NCBI GenBank assembly: GCA_016293265.1
Contig: JAEDEN010000001.1
Span: forward strand, 25,083 to 89,082
Direction of reading: 5' to 3'
Origin: Oscillospiraceae bacterium
Lineage (GTDB): Bacteria > Bacillota > Clostridia > Oscillospirales > Oscillospiraceae
DNA length: 64,000 nucleotides
This document shows positions 52,486 to 61,651 of the stretch, piece after piece. The notes under the pieces were generated by a model. It was given only the letters and a program-made list of their open reading frames with translations. It was not told the origin of the DNA and did not search any database. Numbering within the stretch: position 1 is the first letter of the stretch; the number at the start of each line of letters is the position of its first letter. The position numbers and the translations under genes were made by a program.

Positions 52486-52853
52486 AAGTGCCTCCTTCGA
52501 TACATGGGCAAATGCCGTACAGGGCAGGAGTCGCCGTTTTCCCCATGAGTTTATGATAACGTGAATGAGCGGCCGCATATGCGCATCATCTGCTCCATAT
52601 CTCCGGGCCGTTTCGGATCATTGCGGTATGATGCCGCAATACGCCCCCGCTTTTTCAGGATCAGCGGGAGGCCTTTTGCGCCCGAGACGTGCCGGCGGCC
52701 GAAAAATAGATGGTGAGTCCCCGGATTTGACAGAAGCAGATATCTTTTTACACAATATAATATAGCATGTTGTTGAATTTTACAATTATAATCTTTTTCG
52801 CTTCTGAAAATGGAAACGGCTGCCTAAAAAAACAGGAAATTTCAGAGGTAATA
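52486..52853 (-). other. Long leader of the PRD regulator with a weak promoter
   Basis: A possible minus-strand promoter is TTGTAA (52780-52785), 17-bp spacer, TATTAT (52757-52762). It would leave a 5' untranslated region of about 270 bases. Apart from short AT-rich tracts near 52740-52800 I see no gene or RNA element here. Confidence 0.4.
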
Positions 52854-52929
52854 CCGCAAATTGTTGAATAAATTTGCGGCATCCATCCGCAAATTTGTTG
52901 TGTACAATGCCCGAAAAATATGCTATATT
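52854..52929 (+). promoter_or_regulatory. PTS operon promoter with three CCGCAAATT operator elements
   Basis: CCGCAAATT (52854-52862), its inverse AATTTGCGG (52871-52879), and a third direct copy (52887-52895), 33 bp or three helical turns from the first. Right after them come a -35 TGTACA (52901-52906), 17-bp spacer and -10 TATATT (52924-52929). Repeats touching a poor -35 fit an activator, most likely the PRD protein encoded divergently. Confidence 0.7.
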
Positions 52930-53040
52930 TATATCGTCGACAGAGACGTCTCTATTCTTGCGCATCTTACAGCTTAACCAAACGCCCCCGCAAATCATTT
53001 GTCGCATCAGCGGCACTGCAGAAAGGAAGTATTGAACGAA

Positions 53041-53481
53041 ATGGATGCTCCTAAACTTCGCGTTGTCCTTATCTCCCATGGCGAGCAATCCAAGGGTATG
53101 TTAAACAGCGTTCAGATGCTGCTTGGCCCCCAGGAAAACATTGTTGCCTATAGCCTCTATCCCGAACAGACCGTGAATGATTTGACCGATCAGCTGCGGG
53201 CTGAAGTGGAAACGTATGGCGCCGAGAACATCATTTTCATGTCGGAATTGAAGCTTGGCTCTCCTTTTAACGCGGTAGTGTCTTTGACCCGCGACTATGA
53301 TTTGTATCACATCAGCGGCACAAATCTTGCCACGCTGATGACCGTCATCACTGAACGGGATGACGAGGATGCCACAGCGGAAAGCGTTTGCGCCGCCGCG
53401 ATGGAGACTGCGCAGGACAGCATTGTCGATGTCAGAAAGATGCTGCGAGAAGAACCTGATATGGAGGAGGAAGACTTATGA
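53041..53481 (+). CDS. PTS mannose-family enzyme IIA
   Basis: 146 residues, the free EIIA of the mannose/sorbose family. The phospho-acceptor is His13 in VVLISHGEQSKGM. It takes phosphate from HPr and gives it to EIIB. AAAGGAAG lies before ATG 53041; in-frame codons further upstream are not supported. It overlaps the EIIB start by 4 bases. Confidence 0.93.
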   Translation: MDAPKLRVVLISHGEQSKGMLNSVQMLLGPQENIVAYSLYPEQTVNDLTDQLRAEVETYGAENIIFMSELKLGSPFNAVVSLTRDYDLYHISGTNLATLMTVITERDDEDATAESVCAAAMETAQDSIVDVRKMLREEPDMEEEDL

Positions 53482-53981
53482 GAAACGTTGTCCTGGCACG
53501 CGTGGATGACCGCCTGATTCATGGTGAGGTCGTCACGGCCTGGATCCCCAGCACCAGAGCAACCCGCATTATTATTGTTGACGACGAGGTCGCAAAGGAC
53601 GAATTCAACGTCCGCGTCGTCAAGGCCCTGGCTCCCGCCGGCACCAAGGTGTTTGTGTATAATGTGGAGAAAGCTTCCGAGAAGCTGATGGTTCCTGGCG
53701 TTGAGGGCGAGCGTCTGTTGGTTTTGGCCAAGACTCCCACCAGCTTCAACCGCCTGATCAAAAACGGTGTTCCCCTGAAGGAAGTGAACCTGGGCGGCGC
53801 CGGTATCCGCGGTGAGCGTCAGCCGTTCATCAACAATGTGGCGCTGAATCCGGAAGAAGTTCTTGCATGCGAAGAGATGCAGAAGGCTGGCTGCCGTGTT
53901 TTCTATCAGCTGGTTCCCGAGCAGGGCGTCATTGAGATCGATGAGGCTCTGAAGAAAGCCAAAGCGAATTTCGGTTTATAA
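53478..53981 (+). CDS. PTS mannose/sorbose-family enzyme IIB
   Basis: 167 residues. The active histidine is His15 in RVDDRLIHGEVVTAW, the family signature. It phosphorylates the sugar bound to EIIC-EIID. It overlaps EIIA by 4 bases and is followed 35 bases on by EIIC. Confidence 0.96.
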   Translation: MRNVVLARVDDRLIHGEVVTAWIPSTRATRIIIVDDEVAKDEFNVRVVKALAPAGTKVFVYNVEKASEKLMVPGVEGERLLVLAKTPTSFNRLIKNGVPLKEVNLGGAGIRGERQPFINNVALNPEEVLACEEMQKAGCRVFYQLVPEQGVIEIDEALKKAKANFGL

Positions 53982-54016
53982 AACCAAACGAACGTAATGA
54001 GAAAGGATGAAACCTT

Positions 54017-54817
54017 ATGAGTATTACGCAAGCAATTATTTGCGGTATCATCTACTGGCTGGCTGAGGCCAACCTGCCCTTCGTTGGTCTGTGGACGCTG
54101 CAGAGACCTCTGGTCTGCGGATTTTTGACCGGCTGTGTCCTGGGCGACCCCGTTACCGGCGCCGTCGTGGGCGGCACCATCAACCTGGTCTACCTGGGCT
54201 TCATCTCCGCCGGCGGCTCCATGCCTGCTGATATGGCTCTGGCCGGTGTTCTGGGTGTTGCTTATGCTATTACCGGCGGCCTGGATGCCAACACGGCACT
54301 GGCCATCGCCGTTCCTCTGGGCCTGCTGGGTACCATCGTGTGGTATCTGCGTATGACCTTCGACTCTGTGTTCGTACATATGGGCGACAAGTGGGTCGCT
54401 CAGGGCAAGTTCAACAACCTGTACCTTTCCAACGTGATTCTGCCTCAGATCTTCTCCGCTGTCATCTGCGTGACTCCCTGCTTCCTGGCCGCATATTTTG
54501 GCGCTGACTACATTCAGAGCTTCATCGACCTGTGCGCCGGCAAGCCCCTGCAGATTTTCCAGATCATCGGCGGTATGATGCCTGCTCTTGGTATTGCCAT
54601 CACCCTGCAGTACATCTTCAAGGGCGAGGCCCGCATCTTCCTGTTCCTGGGCTTCATCATTTCCACCTGCTTCGGCCTGACTCTGGTCCAGCAGGGCGTG
54701 ATCGGCCTGATCACTGCACTGATCTACATCCAGGTGACTGGAAACACCGCTGCTCCCGCCGTCTCTGGCGGTGCACCCGTTGCAGCAGCCACGGGTTATG
54801 ATCCGGACGAAGACTAA
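54017..54817 (+). CDS. PTS mannose/sorbose-family enzyme IIC
   Basis: 266 residues, about seven helices. GGTINLVYLGFISAGGSMPAD is the conserved EIIC-Man segment. It forms the membrane sugar channel with EIID. A soluble Ala-Pro-rich tail ends GYDPDED. Sugar specificity cannot be read from sequence. Confidence 0.95.
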   Translation: MSITQAIICGIIYWLAEANLPFVGLWTLQRPLVCGFLTGCVLGDPVTGAVVGGTINLVYLGFISAGGSMPADMALAGVLGVAYAITGGLDANTALAIAVPLGLLGTIVWYLRMTFDSVFVHMGDKWVAQGKFNNLYLSNVILPQIFSAVICVTPCFLAAYFGADYIQSFIDLCAGKPLQIFQIIGGMMPALGIAITLQYIFKGEARIFLFLGFIISTCFGLTLVQQGVIGLITALIYIQVTGNTAAPAVSGGAPVAAATGYDPDED

Positions 54818-54833
54818 AGAGGAGGGAACTATT

Positions 54834-55670
54834 ATGGCTAACAATAACAAGGAAAAGCTGATTCCTAAGAAAGCCCTGTTCCGGGCTGCCATGATTTGGG
54901 AGACTTGGGTTCAGACATGCTACAACTATGAACGTATGATGGGCATGGCGTGTGCGCACACCTTCCTGCCTGTGGTTAAGTACCTGTATCCCAACGACAA
55001 GGCAAAGCAGACCGACCTGATGACCCGTGAGATGGAGTTCTTCAACGTCCATCCCGAGTTCGGTTCCTGCATTCTGGGCCTGGCCATCTCTCTGGAAGAG
55101 GAGAAGGCCATGGGCAAGGATATCCCCAACGAGTTCATCACCAACATCAAGACCTCTCTGATGGGCCCCCTCGCCGGCGTTGGCGACACCATTTGGCAGG
55201 GCGTCCTGATCCCCATCCTGCTGGCCCTGTGCATTGATGTCACCCTGTCCGGCGGCGGCAACATCTGGGGCGCAGTGGTCTACGGCATCCTGATGTTCCT
55301 GATCACCTACATCTTCTCCTATGCAAACTTCATGTTTGGCTACCACGCAGGCTCTGACGCCATTATGGACTTCCTGGAAAAGGGAATCCTAAATAAGCTG
55401 CTCAAGGGCGCTTCCATCATGGGCTGCATGGTCATGGGCGGTCTGATCGTGAACTATGTCAAGCTCAAGTGCGGCCTGACCATCACCACCTCCGGTGCTG
55501 TCTTCTCCCTGCAGGAAAGCCTGTTTGACGCGGTTCTGCCCAACATCCTGCCTTTGTGCCTGACCATGGGCGTCTACGGCCTGATGCAGAAAAAGTGGAC
55601 CTCCGTCAAGATCATCCTGCTGATGGTTGCCATCGGTGTTGTCGGCGGTTTCTTCAATATCCTTGCTTGA
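54834..55670 (+). CDS. PTS mannose/sorbose-family enzyme IID
   Basis: 278 residues. The soluble N-terminal half (TWVQTCYNYERMMGMA, EFFNVHPEFGSCILGLAISLEEEKA, GPLAGVGDTIWQG) is the EIID-Man signature; the C-terminal half has several helices. ATG at 54834 follows GAGGAGGG, 16 bases after EIIC; upstream in-frame codons lie inside EIIC. Ends the EII operon before a terminator. Confidence 0.95.
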   Translation: MANNNKEKLIPKKALFRAAMIWETWVQTCYNYERMMGMACAHTFLPVVKYLYPNDKAKQTDLMTREMEFFNVHPEFGSCILGLAISLEEEKAMGKDIPNEFITNIKTSLMGPLAGVGDTIWQGVLIPILLALCIDVTLSGGGNIWGAVVYGILMFLITYIFSYANFMFGYHAGSDAIMDFLEKGILNKLLKGASIMGCMVMGGLIVNYVKLKCGLTITTSGAVFSLQESLFDAVLPNILPLCLTMGVYGLMQKKWTSVKIILLMVAIGVVGGFFNILA

Positions 55671-55705
55671 TAATTTCACAGTCAGGGTTGAATTGATTTT
55701 TTAAG

Positions 55706-55744
55706 AAAGGCGGCCCTCCATGATTCTGGAGGGCCGCCTTTTGC
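55706..55744 (+). terminator. Terminator of the EIIABCD operon
   Basis: Perfect 15-bp stem AAAGGCGGCCCTCCA (55706-55720) and its complement (55727-55741), T4. Confidence 0.93.
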
Positions 55745-55795
55745 TAAAGGCAGGCTGCGGATGCCGCTTGCCGTACATGAAAAAGGGGGCTGCCG

Positions 55796-56356
55796 GTGGT
55801 GAAGACCTGTGATATCTGCGGCGGGAAGGCTGGCTTATTCCAGACCTTCCGGTGCCAGGACGGCGTGATCTGTAAGAATTGCTATAGGATTGTCAGCGGC
55901 AATTACGCCACTACGATCACCAAAATGACGCTTACGGAGCTGAAAAAGCTCTATATCAAAAATGCTCAGCCGCTGGACATGGGCGAGGGCGGATTCCAGA
56001 CCACCCGAAAGATCGGAGCTTTCCTTCTGCTGGATGAAAAGAACCACAAATTTTGTATCCTGAACAACCAGAAACTGACTGGACGGAATACCAGGCCGGA
56101 GGTTTTTCCCTATGCGGCATTGGAACGCTTTCAGTTGGTTTCCGAACCGAAGCTTTCCTCGGAGCGGCTCTTCGCTCTGGCGTCGGAAAAGGACAGCACA
56201 GAGGTGATCCAAAGGCTGGCCGTCCGGCTTCAACTGAAAGGCACCGGTGTGCGGGAGATCACGATTATTCCCACTCCGGTACGTACCTCCAGTTTTGCAT
56301 TCCGCCAAAGCTGCAAAGTTGCAGAAGAAATCCTGGATTGCTTGGCAAGCATTTGA
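55796..56356 (+). CDS. DUF4428-type zinc-ribbon protein
   Basis: 186 residues. An N-terminal zinc ribbon (CDICGGKAG, then CKNCYRIVSG) resembles DUF4428; the rest is a PH-like beta-rich region. Function unknown. Start is GTG at 55796 (a second GTG follows directly) after AAGGGGG. Zinc ribbon and PH-like modules occur together in many Firmicutes proteins of unknown role. The 137 bases to the next gene show only a small GGCCC/GGGCC hairpin. Confidence 0.72.
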   Translation: MVKTCDICGGKAGLFQTFRCQDGVICKNCYRIVSGNYATTITKMTLTELKKLYIKNAQPLDMGEGGFQTTRKIGAFLLLDEKNHKFCILNNQKLTGRNTRPEVFPYAALERFQLVSEPKLSSERLFALASEKDSTEVIQRLAVRLQLKGTGVREITIIPTPVRTSSFAFRQSCKVAEEILDCLASI

Positions 56357-56493
56357 GCTTTTGATTGCGGATAAGGCCCTCCAATGGGCCATGGCACTGA
56401 TGTGAATGTCGGACTGCTCATTTTCCCAGGCAGTGGTGTAAATGGATAGATCCGATTGGTTTGTTATTTACTGTAATGTGTAAGGAGTTTATT

Positions 56494-57849
56494 ATGGAAA
56501 TGTATACGCAGCCCCATCCCCTGAACGATTATCTGGACCGCAGGTTTACCTGTGACTGCGGCAAGGAGCATTACGCCTCCTTGAAGTTCGTCAGTGTGCG
56601 GAAGGACGCACTGGAGGACCTGCCCCGCTTCGCACAGGAACTGGGCTTCAAGAGCCTGTACCTCATCAGCGATAAGATTACATATGAGATTGCCGGTAAG
56701 CGCTGCATGGAGATTCTGGCCGCCGCTGGCGTCAAGGCCCATATCGTGGTCTTGGGCCACACCGGCTTCGATGAGGCCACCGTCGGCGAGATCCTTATCA
56801 ATATGCCCGATGACTGCGATCTGGTAGTGGCGGTGGGCACCGGCGCTATCAACGATATGACCCGCTATTTCAGCTTCCGTATGCACCGGCCCTTCTTCAC
56901 CGTGGCTACCGCTGCTCCTATGGACGGTTTTGCCTCCAGCCTGGCGGTGCTGAACATCAATAACTTGAAGACCAGCATTGAGGCGCAGACCCCCACCGCC
57001 ATTATTGGCGATACCGAGATCCTGAAGAACGCTCCCTACCGCATGATTGCCGCCGGCCTGGGCGACCTGCTGGGCAAGTCCACCTGCCTGTGCGACTGGA
57101 AGATTGCCAAGGTCATCAACGGCGAGCATTACTGCGGCCGGATTGTGGAGCTGGTAGAGACTTGTGTGGACGATGTTCTGAAGGATGCGGGCAAGGCCAA
57201 AGACCGTGATCCCCAGGTCCTGGGCGACATTATGGAGGGCCTGGTGCTCACCGGCGTAGCTATGAGCCTCTATGGCAACTCCCGCCCCGCCTCCGGCTGC
57301 GAACACCATATGTCCCACTACTGGGAGATGATGTTCGAGCAGCAGGGCAAGCGCCCCGTACCCCACGGCACTCAGGTGGGCGTGGGCACTGTGCTGGTTT
57401 TGAAGCTGGTGGAACAGCTGCGCAAGTCTGGTGTGGACTTTGATGCCGCCCGTGCCGCAGCCAAGGCATACGATCAGGCTGCCTGGGAAGAGAACATCCG
57501 TATGGCTTACGGTCCCGCCGCTCAGGGCGTCATCGACATGGAGGCCAAGGCCCAGAAGAATGAGACGACGGCCCGTCTGGCCCGCATTGACGCCATGGAG
57601 GCCCATTGGGAGGAGATCATGGCCCTGCTGACCGCGCTGCCCTCTTCCCAGGAGGTTATGGACCTTCTGCGTTCCCTGGATTCCCCCTGCCTGCCCGGCG
57701 AGATCGATGTGGATAAGGAACTTTTGAAGAATACCTTCCGTTATTGCAAGGAGGTCCGCGCCCGTTATACCATCCTGCAGATGATCTGGGATCTGGGCCT
57801 TCTGGATACCCTGTCCGACAAGGTGGTGGACGAGGTGTGCGGACAGTGA
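56494..57849 (+). CDS. sn-Glycerol-1-phosphate dehydrogenase (AraM/EgsA) family
   Basis: 451 residues, iron-alcohol-dehydrogenase/dehydroquinate-synthase fold. The NAD motif is GTGAINDMTR (115-124); metal-site residues appear in GLGDLLGKSTCLCDWK, CEHHMSHYWEM and PHGTQVGVGT. In Bacillus AraM makes sn-glycerol 1-phosphate. In this locus, beside PTS genes and transketolase, it may instead oxidise an imported sugar-alcohol phosphate; this is inference. ATG at 56494 follows TAAGGAG. Confidence 0.85.
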   Translation: MEMYTQPHPLNDYLDRRFTCDCGKEHYASLKFVSVRKDALEDLPRFAQELGFKSLYLISDKITYEIAGKRCMEILAAAGVKAHIVVLGHTGFDEATVGEILINMPDDCDLVVAVGTGAINDMTRYFSFRMHRPFFTVATAAPMDGFASSLAVLNINNLKTSIEAQTPTAIIGDTEILKNAPYRMIAAGLGDLLGKSTCLCDWKIAKVINGEHYCGRIVELVETCVDDVLKDAGKAKDRDPQVLGDIMEGLVLTGVAMSLYGNSRPASGCEHHMSHYWEMMFEQQGKRPVPHGTQVGVGTVLVLKLVEQLRKSGVDFDAARAAAKAYDQAAWEENIRMAYGPAAQGVIDMEAKAQKNETTARLARIDAMEAHWEEIMALLTALPSSQEVMDLLRSLDSPCLPGEIDVDKELLKNTFRYCKEVRARYTILQMIWDLGLLDTLSDKVVDEVCGQ

Positions 57850-57930
57850 TGACAGACCCCCTTTGGCGTAGTGCTGAATGATAAGAATCAACAGAACCAA
57901 ATGTGAGAATCAAGAAAGGATGTATCCATT

Positions 57931-58191
57931 ATGAATCAGTTCCAGTATACCGTTACCGATCCCATGGGTATCCACGCCCGTCCCGCCGGCCTGCTGGTGA
58001 AGGCCGCCAAGCCCCTGAACAGCACCATTACCATTGCGAAGGGGGACGGCAAGTCCGCCAACGCCACCAAGCTGATGGCTGTCATGGGCCTGGCCATCAA
58101 GGCAGGAACCACGGTCACCGTTACCGTGGAGGGCGGCGACGAGGAGGCCAACGCCCAGGTCATGGAGAAGTTCTTCCAGGAAAACCTGTAA
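57931..58191 (+). CDS. ptsH: HPr phosphocarrier without the regulatory serine
   Basis: 86 residues. His15 in GIHARPAG takes phosphate from Enzyme I. In normal Gram-positive HPr a Ser46 in NLKSIMGVMSLG is phosphorylated by HPr kinase for catabolite repression; here the aligned segment reads NATKLMAVMGLA, with Lys in the Ser place. Thr46 is one residue off and a poor substitute. It can carry phosphate but probably not join HPrK/CcpA control. GAAAGGATG precedes the ATG. ptsI follows after 30 bases. Confidence 0.94.
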   Translation: MNQFQYTVTDPMGIHARPAGLLVKAAKPLNSTITIAKGDGKSANATKLMAVMGLAIKAGTTVTVTVEGGDEEANAQVMEKFFQENL

Positions 58192-58221
58192 ACAGCCGGG
58201 TCGGAAAGGAGAAAACGCCTT

Positions 58222-59856
58222 ATGCAAGTAGCTACCGGAAAATCCATCCTGAATGGGATTGCCATCGGTCCGCTGCATATCTACCACAAAACAGAGAGTA
58301 CGACCTCTGTTTCCAGCACCCTTTCGCCGGCAGAGGAGTGGCAGCGCTTCGAGAACGCCTGTGAAAAGGCCAAGGAGCAGCTGGCCGGCCTCTATGAAAA
58401 AGCGCTGGAGGAAGTGGGCGAAGAAAATGCCGCCATTTTCGAGATCCACCAGATGATGCTGGAGGATGAGGACTATCTGGACGCGGTCAAGGGGATCATT
58501 GAGACCCAGGGAGCCACTGCCGAATATGCCGCATACACGACGGGAGATAATTTTTCCGCCGCTTTTGCCGCCATGGACGATGCCTATATGAAGGCCCGGG
58601 CCACCGATGTGAAAGACGTTTCCCGCCGTGTGGTGAACATTCTGACCGGCAAGACGGACGGAAATCTGCTGGGCGACAAGCCGGTCATCCTGGTGGCCGA
58701 CGACCTGACTCCCAGTGAGACGGTCCAGATGGATAAATCCAAGCTGCTGGGCTTCATCACCCGTCACGGTTCCGCTAACAGCCATACCGCCATTCTGGCC
58801 CGGACCATGAACATCCCCGCCCTGATCGGCGTGGATTTTGATGAGAGCTGGGACGGCCGGATGGCCGTGCTTGATGGCTATAACCACTGCGTTTACATTG
58901 ACCCCGCTGCTGAATTGCTCTCCACAATGGAGAATAAGCGGACGGAAGACCTGAAGCAGGAAGCCCTGCTCCAGGGGCTCAAAAAGAAGCCCAATATCAC
59001 CCTGGACGGCAAGGAAATCAACGTATATGCCAATATCGGCAGCGCCGCAGACGTTGGCCTGGTCCTTCAGAACGACGCGGGCGGCATCGGATTGTTCCGC
59101 AGCGAGTTTATTTACCTGGAATCTGAGGATTATCCCAGTGAGGACCAGCAGTTCGCCAGCTACAAGCGGGTGGTGGAGACCATGGCCGGGAAGAAGGTCG
59201 TTTTCCGCACCCTGGATATCGGCGCCGATAAGCAGGCGGCCTATTTCAACCTGGACAAAGAGGAGAACCCCGCCTTGGGTTACCGGGCCATCCGCATCTG
59301 CCTGACCCGGAAGGATATTTTCAAGCAGCAGCTTCGGGCCATGCTGCGTGCCAGCGCCTTTGGTAATGTGTCCATTATGTTCCCCATGGTCATCTCCGTC
59401 CGTGAGGTGCGGGATGCCAAGGAGATCCTGGAGGAGTGCAGGGCCGAGCTGCGGGAGAGCGGCGTGGCCATGGGCGAGGTGGAGATCGGCATCATGGTCG
59501 AAACCCCTGCTGCGGTTATGATGGCGGACGAACTGGCCGAAGAGGTGGACTTCTTCTCTCTGGGCACCAACGACCTGACCCAGTATACCCTTGCAATCGA
59601 CCGGCAGAATCCCAAGCTGGACGCTTTTTATGATTCCCATCACCCCGCGGTTCTGCGCATGATCCGCCACACCGTGGAGGCGGGACACCGCCATAACTGC
59701 TGGGTGGGTATCTGCGGCGAACTGGGAGCCGACCTGACCCTTACCGAGACCTTCCTGCGTATGGGCGTGGATGAGCTGTCTGTTTCTCCGGCAGCAGTGC
59801 TTCCCCTGCGCAAGCGCATCCGCAGCCTGGATCTGACCAAAGAGGCGGAGGCATAA
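58222..59856 (+). CDS. ptsI: PTS Enzyme I (phosphoenolpyruvate-protein phosphotransferase)
   Basis: 544 residues, slightly short for the family (about 570). The N-terminal domain carries the active His188 (GSANSHTAILARTM); the C-terminal PEP barrel has GLFRSEF, FMTVD-like segments and the catalytic Cys in GICGELGAD. It phosphorylates HPr from PEP. AAAGGAG precedes the ATG. With the adjacent HPr and EIIABCD, the locus encodes a full phosphorelay. Confidence 0.96.
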   Translation: MQVATGKSILNGIAIGPLHIYHKTESTTSVSSTLSPAEEWQRFENACEKAKEQLAGLYEKALEEVGEENAAIFEIHQMMLEDEDYLDAVKGIIETQGATAEYAAYTTGDNFSAAFAAMDDAYMKARATDVKDVSRRVVNILTGKTDGNLLGDKPVILVADDLTPSETVQMDKSKLLGFITRHGSANSHTAILARTMNIPALIGVDFDESWDGRMAVLDGYNHCVYIDPAAELLSTMENKRTEDLKQEALLQGLKKKPNITLDGKEINVYANIGSAADVGLVLQNDAGGIGLFRSEFIYLESEDYPSEDQQFASYKRVVETMAGKKVVFRTLDIGADKQAAYFNLDKEENPALGYRAIRICLTRKDIFKQQLRAMLRASAFGNVSIMFPMVISVREVRDAKEILEECRAELRESGVAMGEVEIGIMVETPAAVMMADELAEEVDFFSLGTNDLTQYTLAIDRQNPKLDAFYDSHHPAVLRMIRHTVEAGHRHNCWVGICGELGADLTLTETFLRMGVDELSVSPAAVLPLRKRIRSLDLTKEAEA

Positions 59857-59897
59857 CCGTCTTGCGGTGGTGATGCGAAACAAGAAAGGGAACGACG

Positions 59898-60743
59898 ATG
59901 CAAGGATTCTATGACTCCCACGTACATAGCTGCCATTCCATGGACAGTCAGCAGCCCTTTGAGGAGATCTGCCAGACCGCATTGAAAAAGGGCCTTCGCG
60001 GCATTGCGATCACGGACCATGCAGAAATGTGGTTTTTGGAAGAATTCCATGTGTTTGAAGAGATCAGGGCCTCAATCGCTGATGCAAAGGCAGCTGATGA
60101 ACGCTATCGAGACAAACTGAGAGTTTTTTGCGGCGTGGAAATGGCTGAGTTTGAGGATGATCCGGAGAACGTGGAAAAGATCCTCCGGTTTACGAACTAT
60201 GATGTGGTGCTGGGTTCTGTCCACAGTGTCCATTTCGAGGATTGGGACACGGAGTATTCCAGGGTCAGTTTTGACAAGCTGGAGGCAACGGAATCCAAAA
60301 TTGGGCGGTTTTTGGAAGCTTATTTTGAGAAACTCTTTCGCATGGCTGCAAGGGAGGACTTTGATGTTCTGACACACCTTACCTGCCCCTTGCGGTATAT
60401 CAACGGAAAGTATCATCGAAATATCAGCATCCAGCCCTATGAGGATCTGATTCTGGAAATCCTGCGCAGCCTCATCAGGCGCCGGAAAGCATTAGAGGTC
60501 AATACCTCCGGTATCCACAGCTTTTATGGGGAATGGATGCCCGGCAGGGAGATTTTGGAGCGCTATTATTCCCTGGGCGGCCGTCTGATCACACTGGCCA
60601 GTGACGCCCATACGGCGGACCGGCTGGGAAATGCGTTTTCGGAGACGGCCTCCCTGCTTAAGGACATTGGATTCCAGGGATATTACTATTACGACCAGCG
60701 GAGGCCATGCTGGGTCAGCTGGGATGAAACGCTCCATGGATAA
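59898..60743 (+). CDS. PHP-domain phosphatase (histidinol-phosphatase HisK-like)
   Basis: 281 residues. PHP motifs: YDSHVHSCHSMD (His8, His10), AITDHAEM, FCGVEMAEF, VLGSVHSVHF and SDAHTADRLG. These bind three metals and hydrolyse phosphate monoesters. The closest named family is histidinol-phosphatase, but no histidine genes are here; between Enzyme I and transketolase it could act on a sugar phosphate. GAAAGGGAACG precedes the ATG. Confidence 0.85.
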   Translation: MQGFYDSHVHSCHSMDSQQPFEEICQTALKKGLRGIAITDHAEMWFLEEFHVFEEIRASIADAKAADERYRDKLRVFCGVEMAEFEDDPENVEKILRFTNYDVVLGSVHSVHFEDWDTEYSRVSFDKLEATESKIGRFLEAYFEKLFRMAAREDFDVLTHLTCPLRYINGKYHRNISIQPYEDLILEILRSLIRRRKALEVNTSGIHSFYGEWMPGREILERYYSLGGRLITLASDAHTADRLGNAFSETASLLKDIGFQGYYYYDQRRPCWVSWDETLHG

Positions 60744-60804
60744 GAGGATTTTTTCTGGCTTTCGCAATCCGGAAATACCATAACCAATGAAGAGGAGAAA
60801 TACC

Positions 60805-61650
60805 ATGACAGCAAATGAAAAGAAAATGCTGATGGCCACTGCCTGCAAGGTGCGTATGAATGCCGTTCGGGGCGTTCACGCGGCCAAGGCAGGCCATCCG
60901 GGCGGCAGCCTTTCTGCCGCTGACCTGTTCACCTATCTTTACTTTAAGGAAATGAACATCGACCCCGCCAACCCCAAGTGGGAGGACCGGGACCGCTTCG
61001 TCCTGTCCAAGGGACATACGGCCCCCGGCCTGTACGCGGCCCTGGCACTGCGGGGCTTCTTCCCTGTGGAAGACATGGACACCCTGCGCCAGATCGGCAG
61101 CCATCTCCAGGGCCACCCCAATATGAACGAGACTCCCGGTGTGGATATGTCCACCGGCTCCCTGGGCCAGGGCATTTCCGCCGCCGCGGGTATGGCCCTG
61201 GGCGCCAAGTACCAGAAGAAGGATTGCCGTGTCTACACCCTGTTGGGTGACGGCGAGATCCAGGAGGGCCAGGTGTGGGAGGCCTTTATGTTTGCCGCCC
61301 ACTATAAGCTGGATAACCTCTGCGTCATCATCGACAACAATGGCCTCCAGATCGACGGCAAGGTGGCTGACGTTATGAGCCCCTATCCCATTGGTGAAAA
61401 GCTCAGCGCCTTCGGCTTCGAGGTGGCGGAGATTGACGGCCATGACTTCCAGCAGATGGAAGCCGCCTTCGGCCGTGCCCGTGAGACCAAGGGCAAGCCC
61501 TTTGCCATCGTCATGAAGACGGTGAAGGGTAAGGGCGTCAGCTTTATGGAAAACCAGGCCGGCTGGCACGGCAAGGCTCCCAACGACGAGGAGTATGCCC
61601 AGGCCATGACAGAATTGCAGGCTCAGCTTGCGGAAGTGGAGGGAATGTAA
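60805..61650 (+). CDS. Transketolase, N-terminal subunit
   Basis: 281 residues, the thiamine-diphosphate-binding half of a split transketolase. HPGGSLSAAD, FVLSKGHTAPGLYA and the TPP/Mg motif GDG (148-150) with DNNGLQIDG are present. It works with the next gene product to move two-carbon units between sugar phosphates. ATG at 60805 follows AGAGGAG. It is 1 base from the C-terminal subunit. Confidence 0.96.
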   Translation: MTANEKKMLMATACKVRMNAVRGVHAAKAGHPGGSLSAADLFTYLYFKEMNIDPANPKWEDRDRFVLSKGHTAPGLYAALALRGFFPVEDMDTLRQIGSHLQGHPNMNETPGVDMSTGSLGQGISAAAGMALGAKYQKKDCRVYTLLGDGEIQEGQVWEAFMFAAHYKLDNLCVIIDNNGLQIDGKVADVMSPYPIGEKLSAFGFEVAEIDGHDFQQMEAAFGRARETKGKPFAIVMKTVKGKGVSFMENQAGWHGKAPNDEEYAQAMTELQAQLAEVEGM

Positions 61651-61651
61651 C

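Noticed and set aside
40448..52906. TGTACA -35 shared by the methionine and PTS promoters as a common regulator site
   Set aside because: Only six bases match and the flanks differ; it is within what chance allows for a -35 variant.
52486..53040. Sigma-54 (GG-N10-GC) promoter before the mannose-family PTS genes
   Set aside because: Some Firmicutes EII-Man operons use sigma-54 with LevR/ManR, but no GGCAC-N5-TTGC element is present and the PRD protein has no sigma-54 AAA domain.
56464..57900. 478-codon open frame opposite the AraM-like gene
   Set aside because: Antisense shadow; His/Gly/Gln-rich with no family resemblance.
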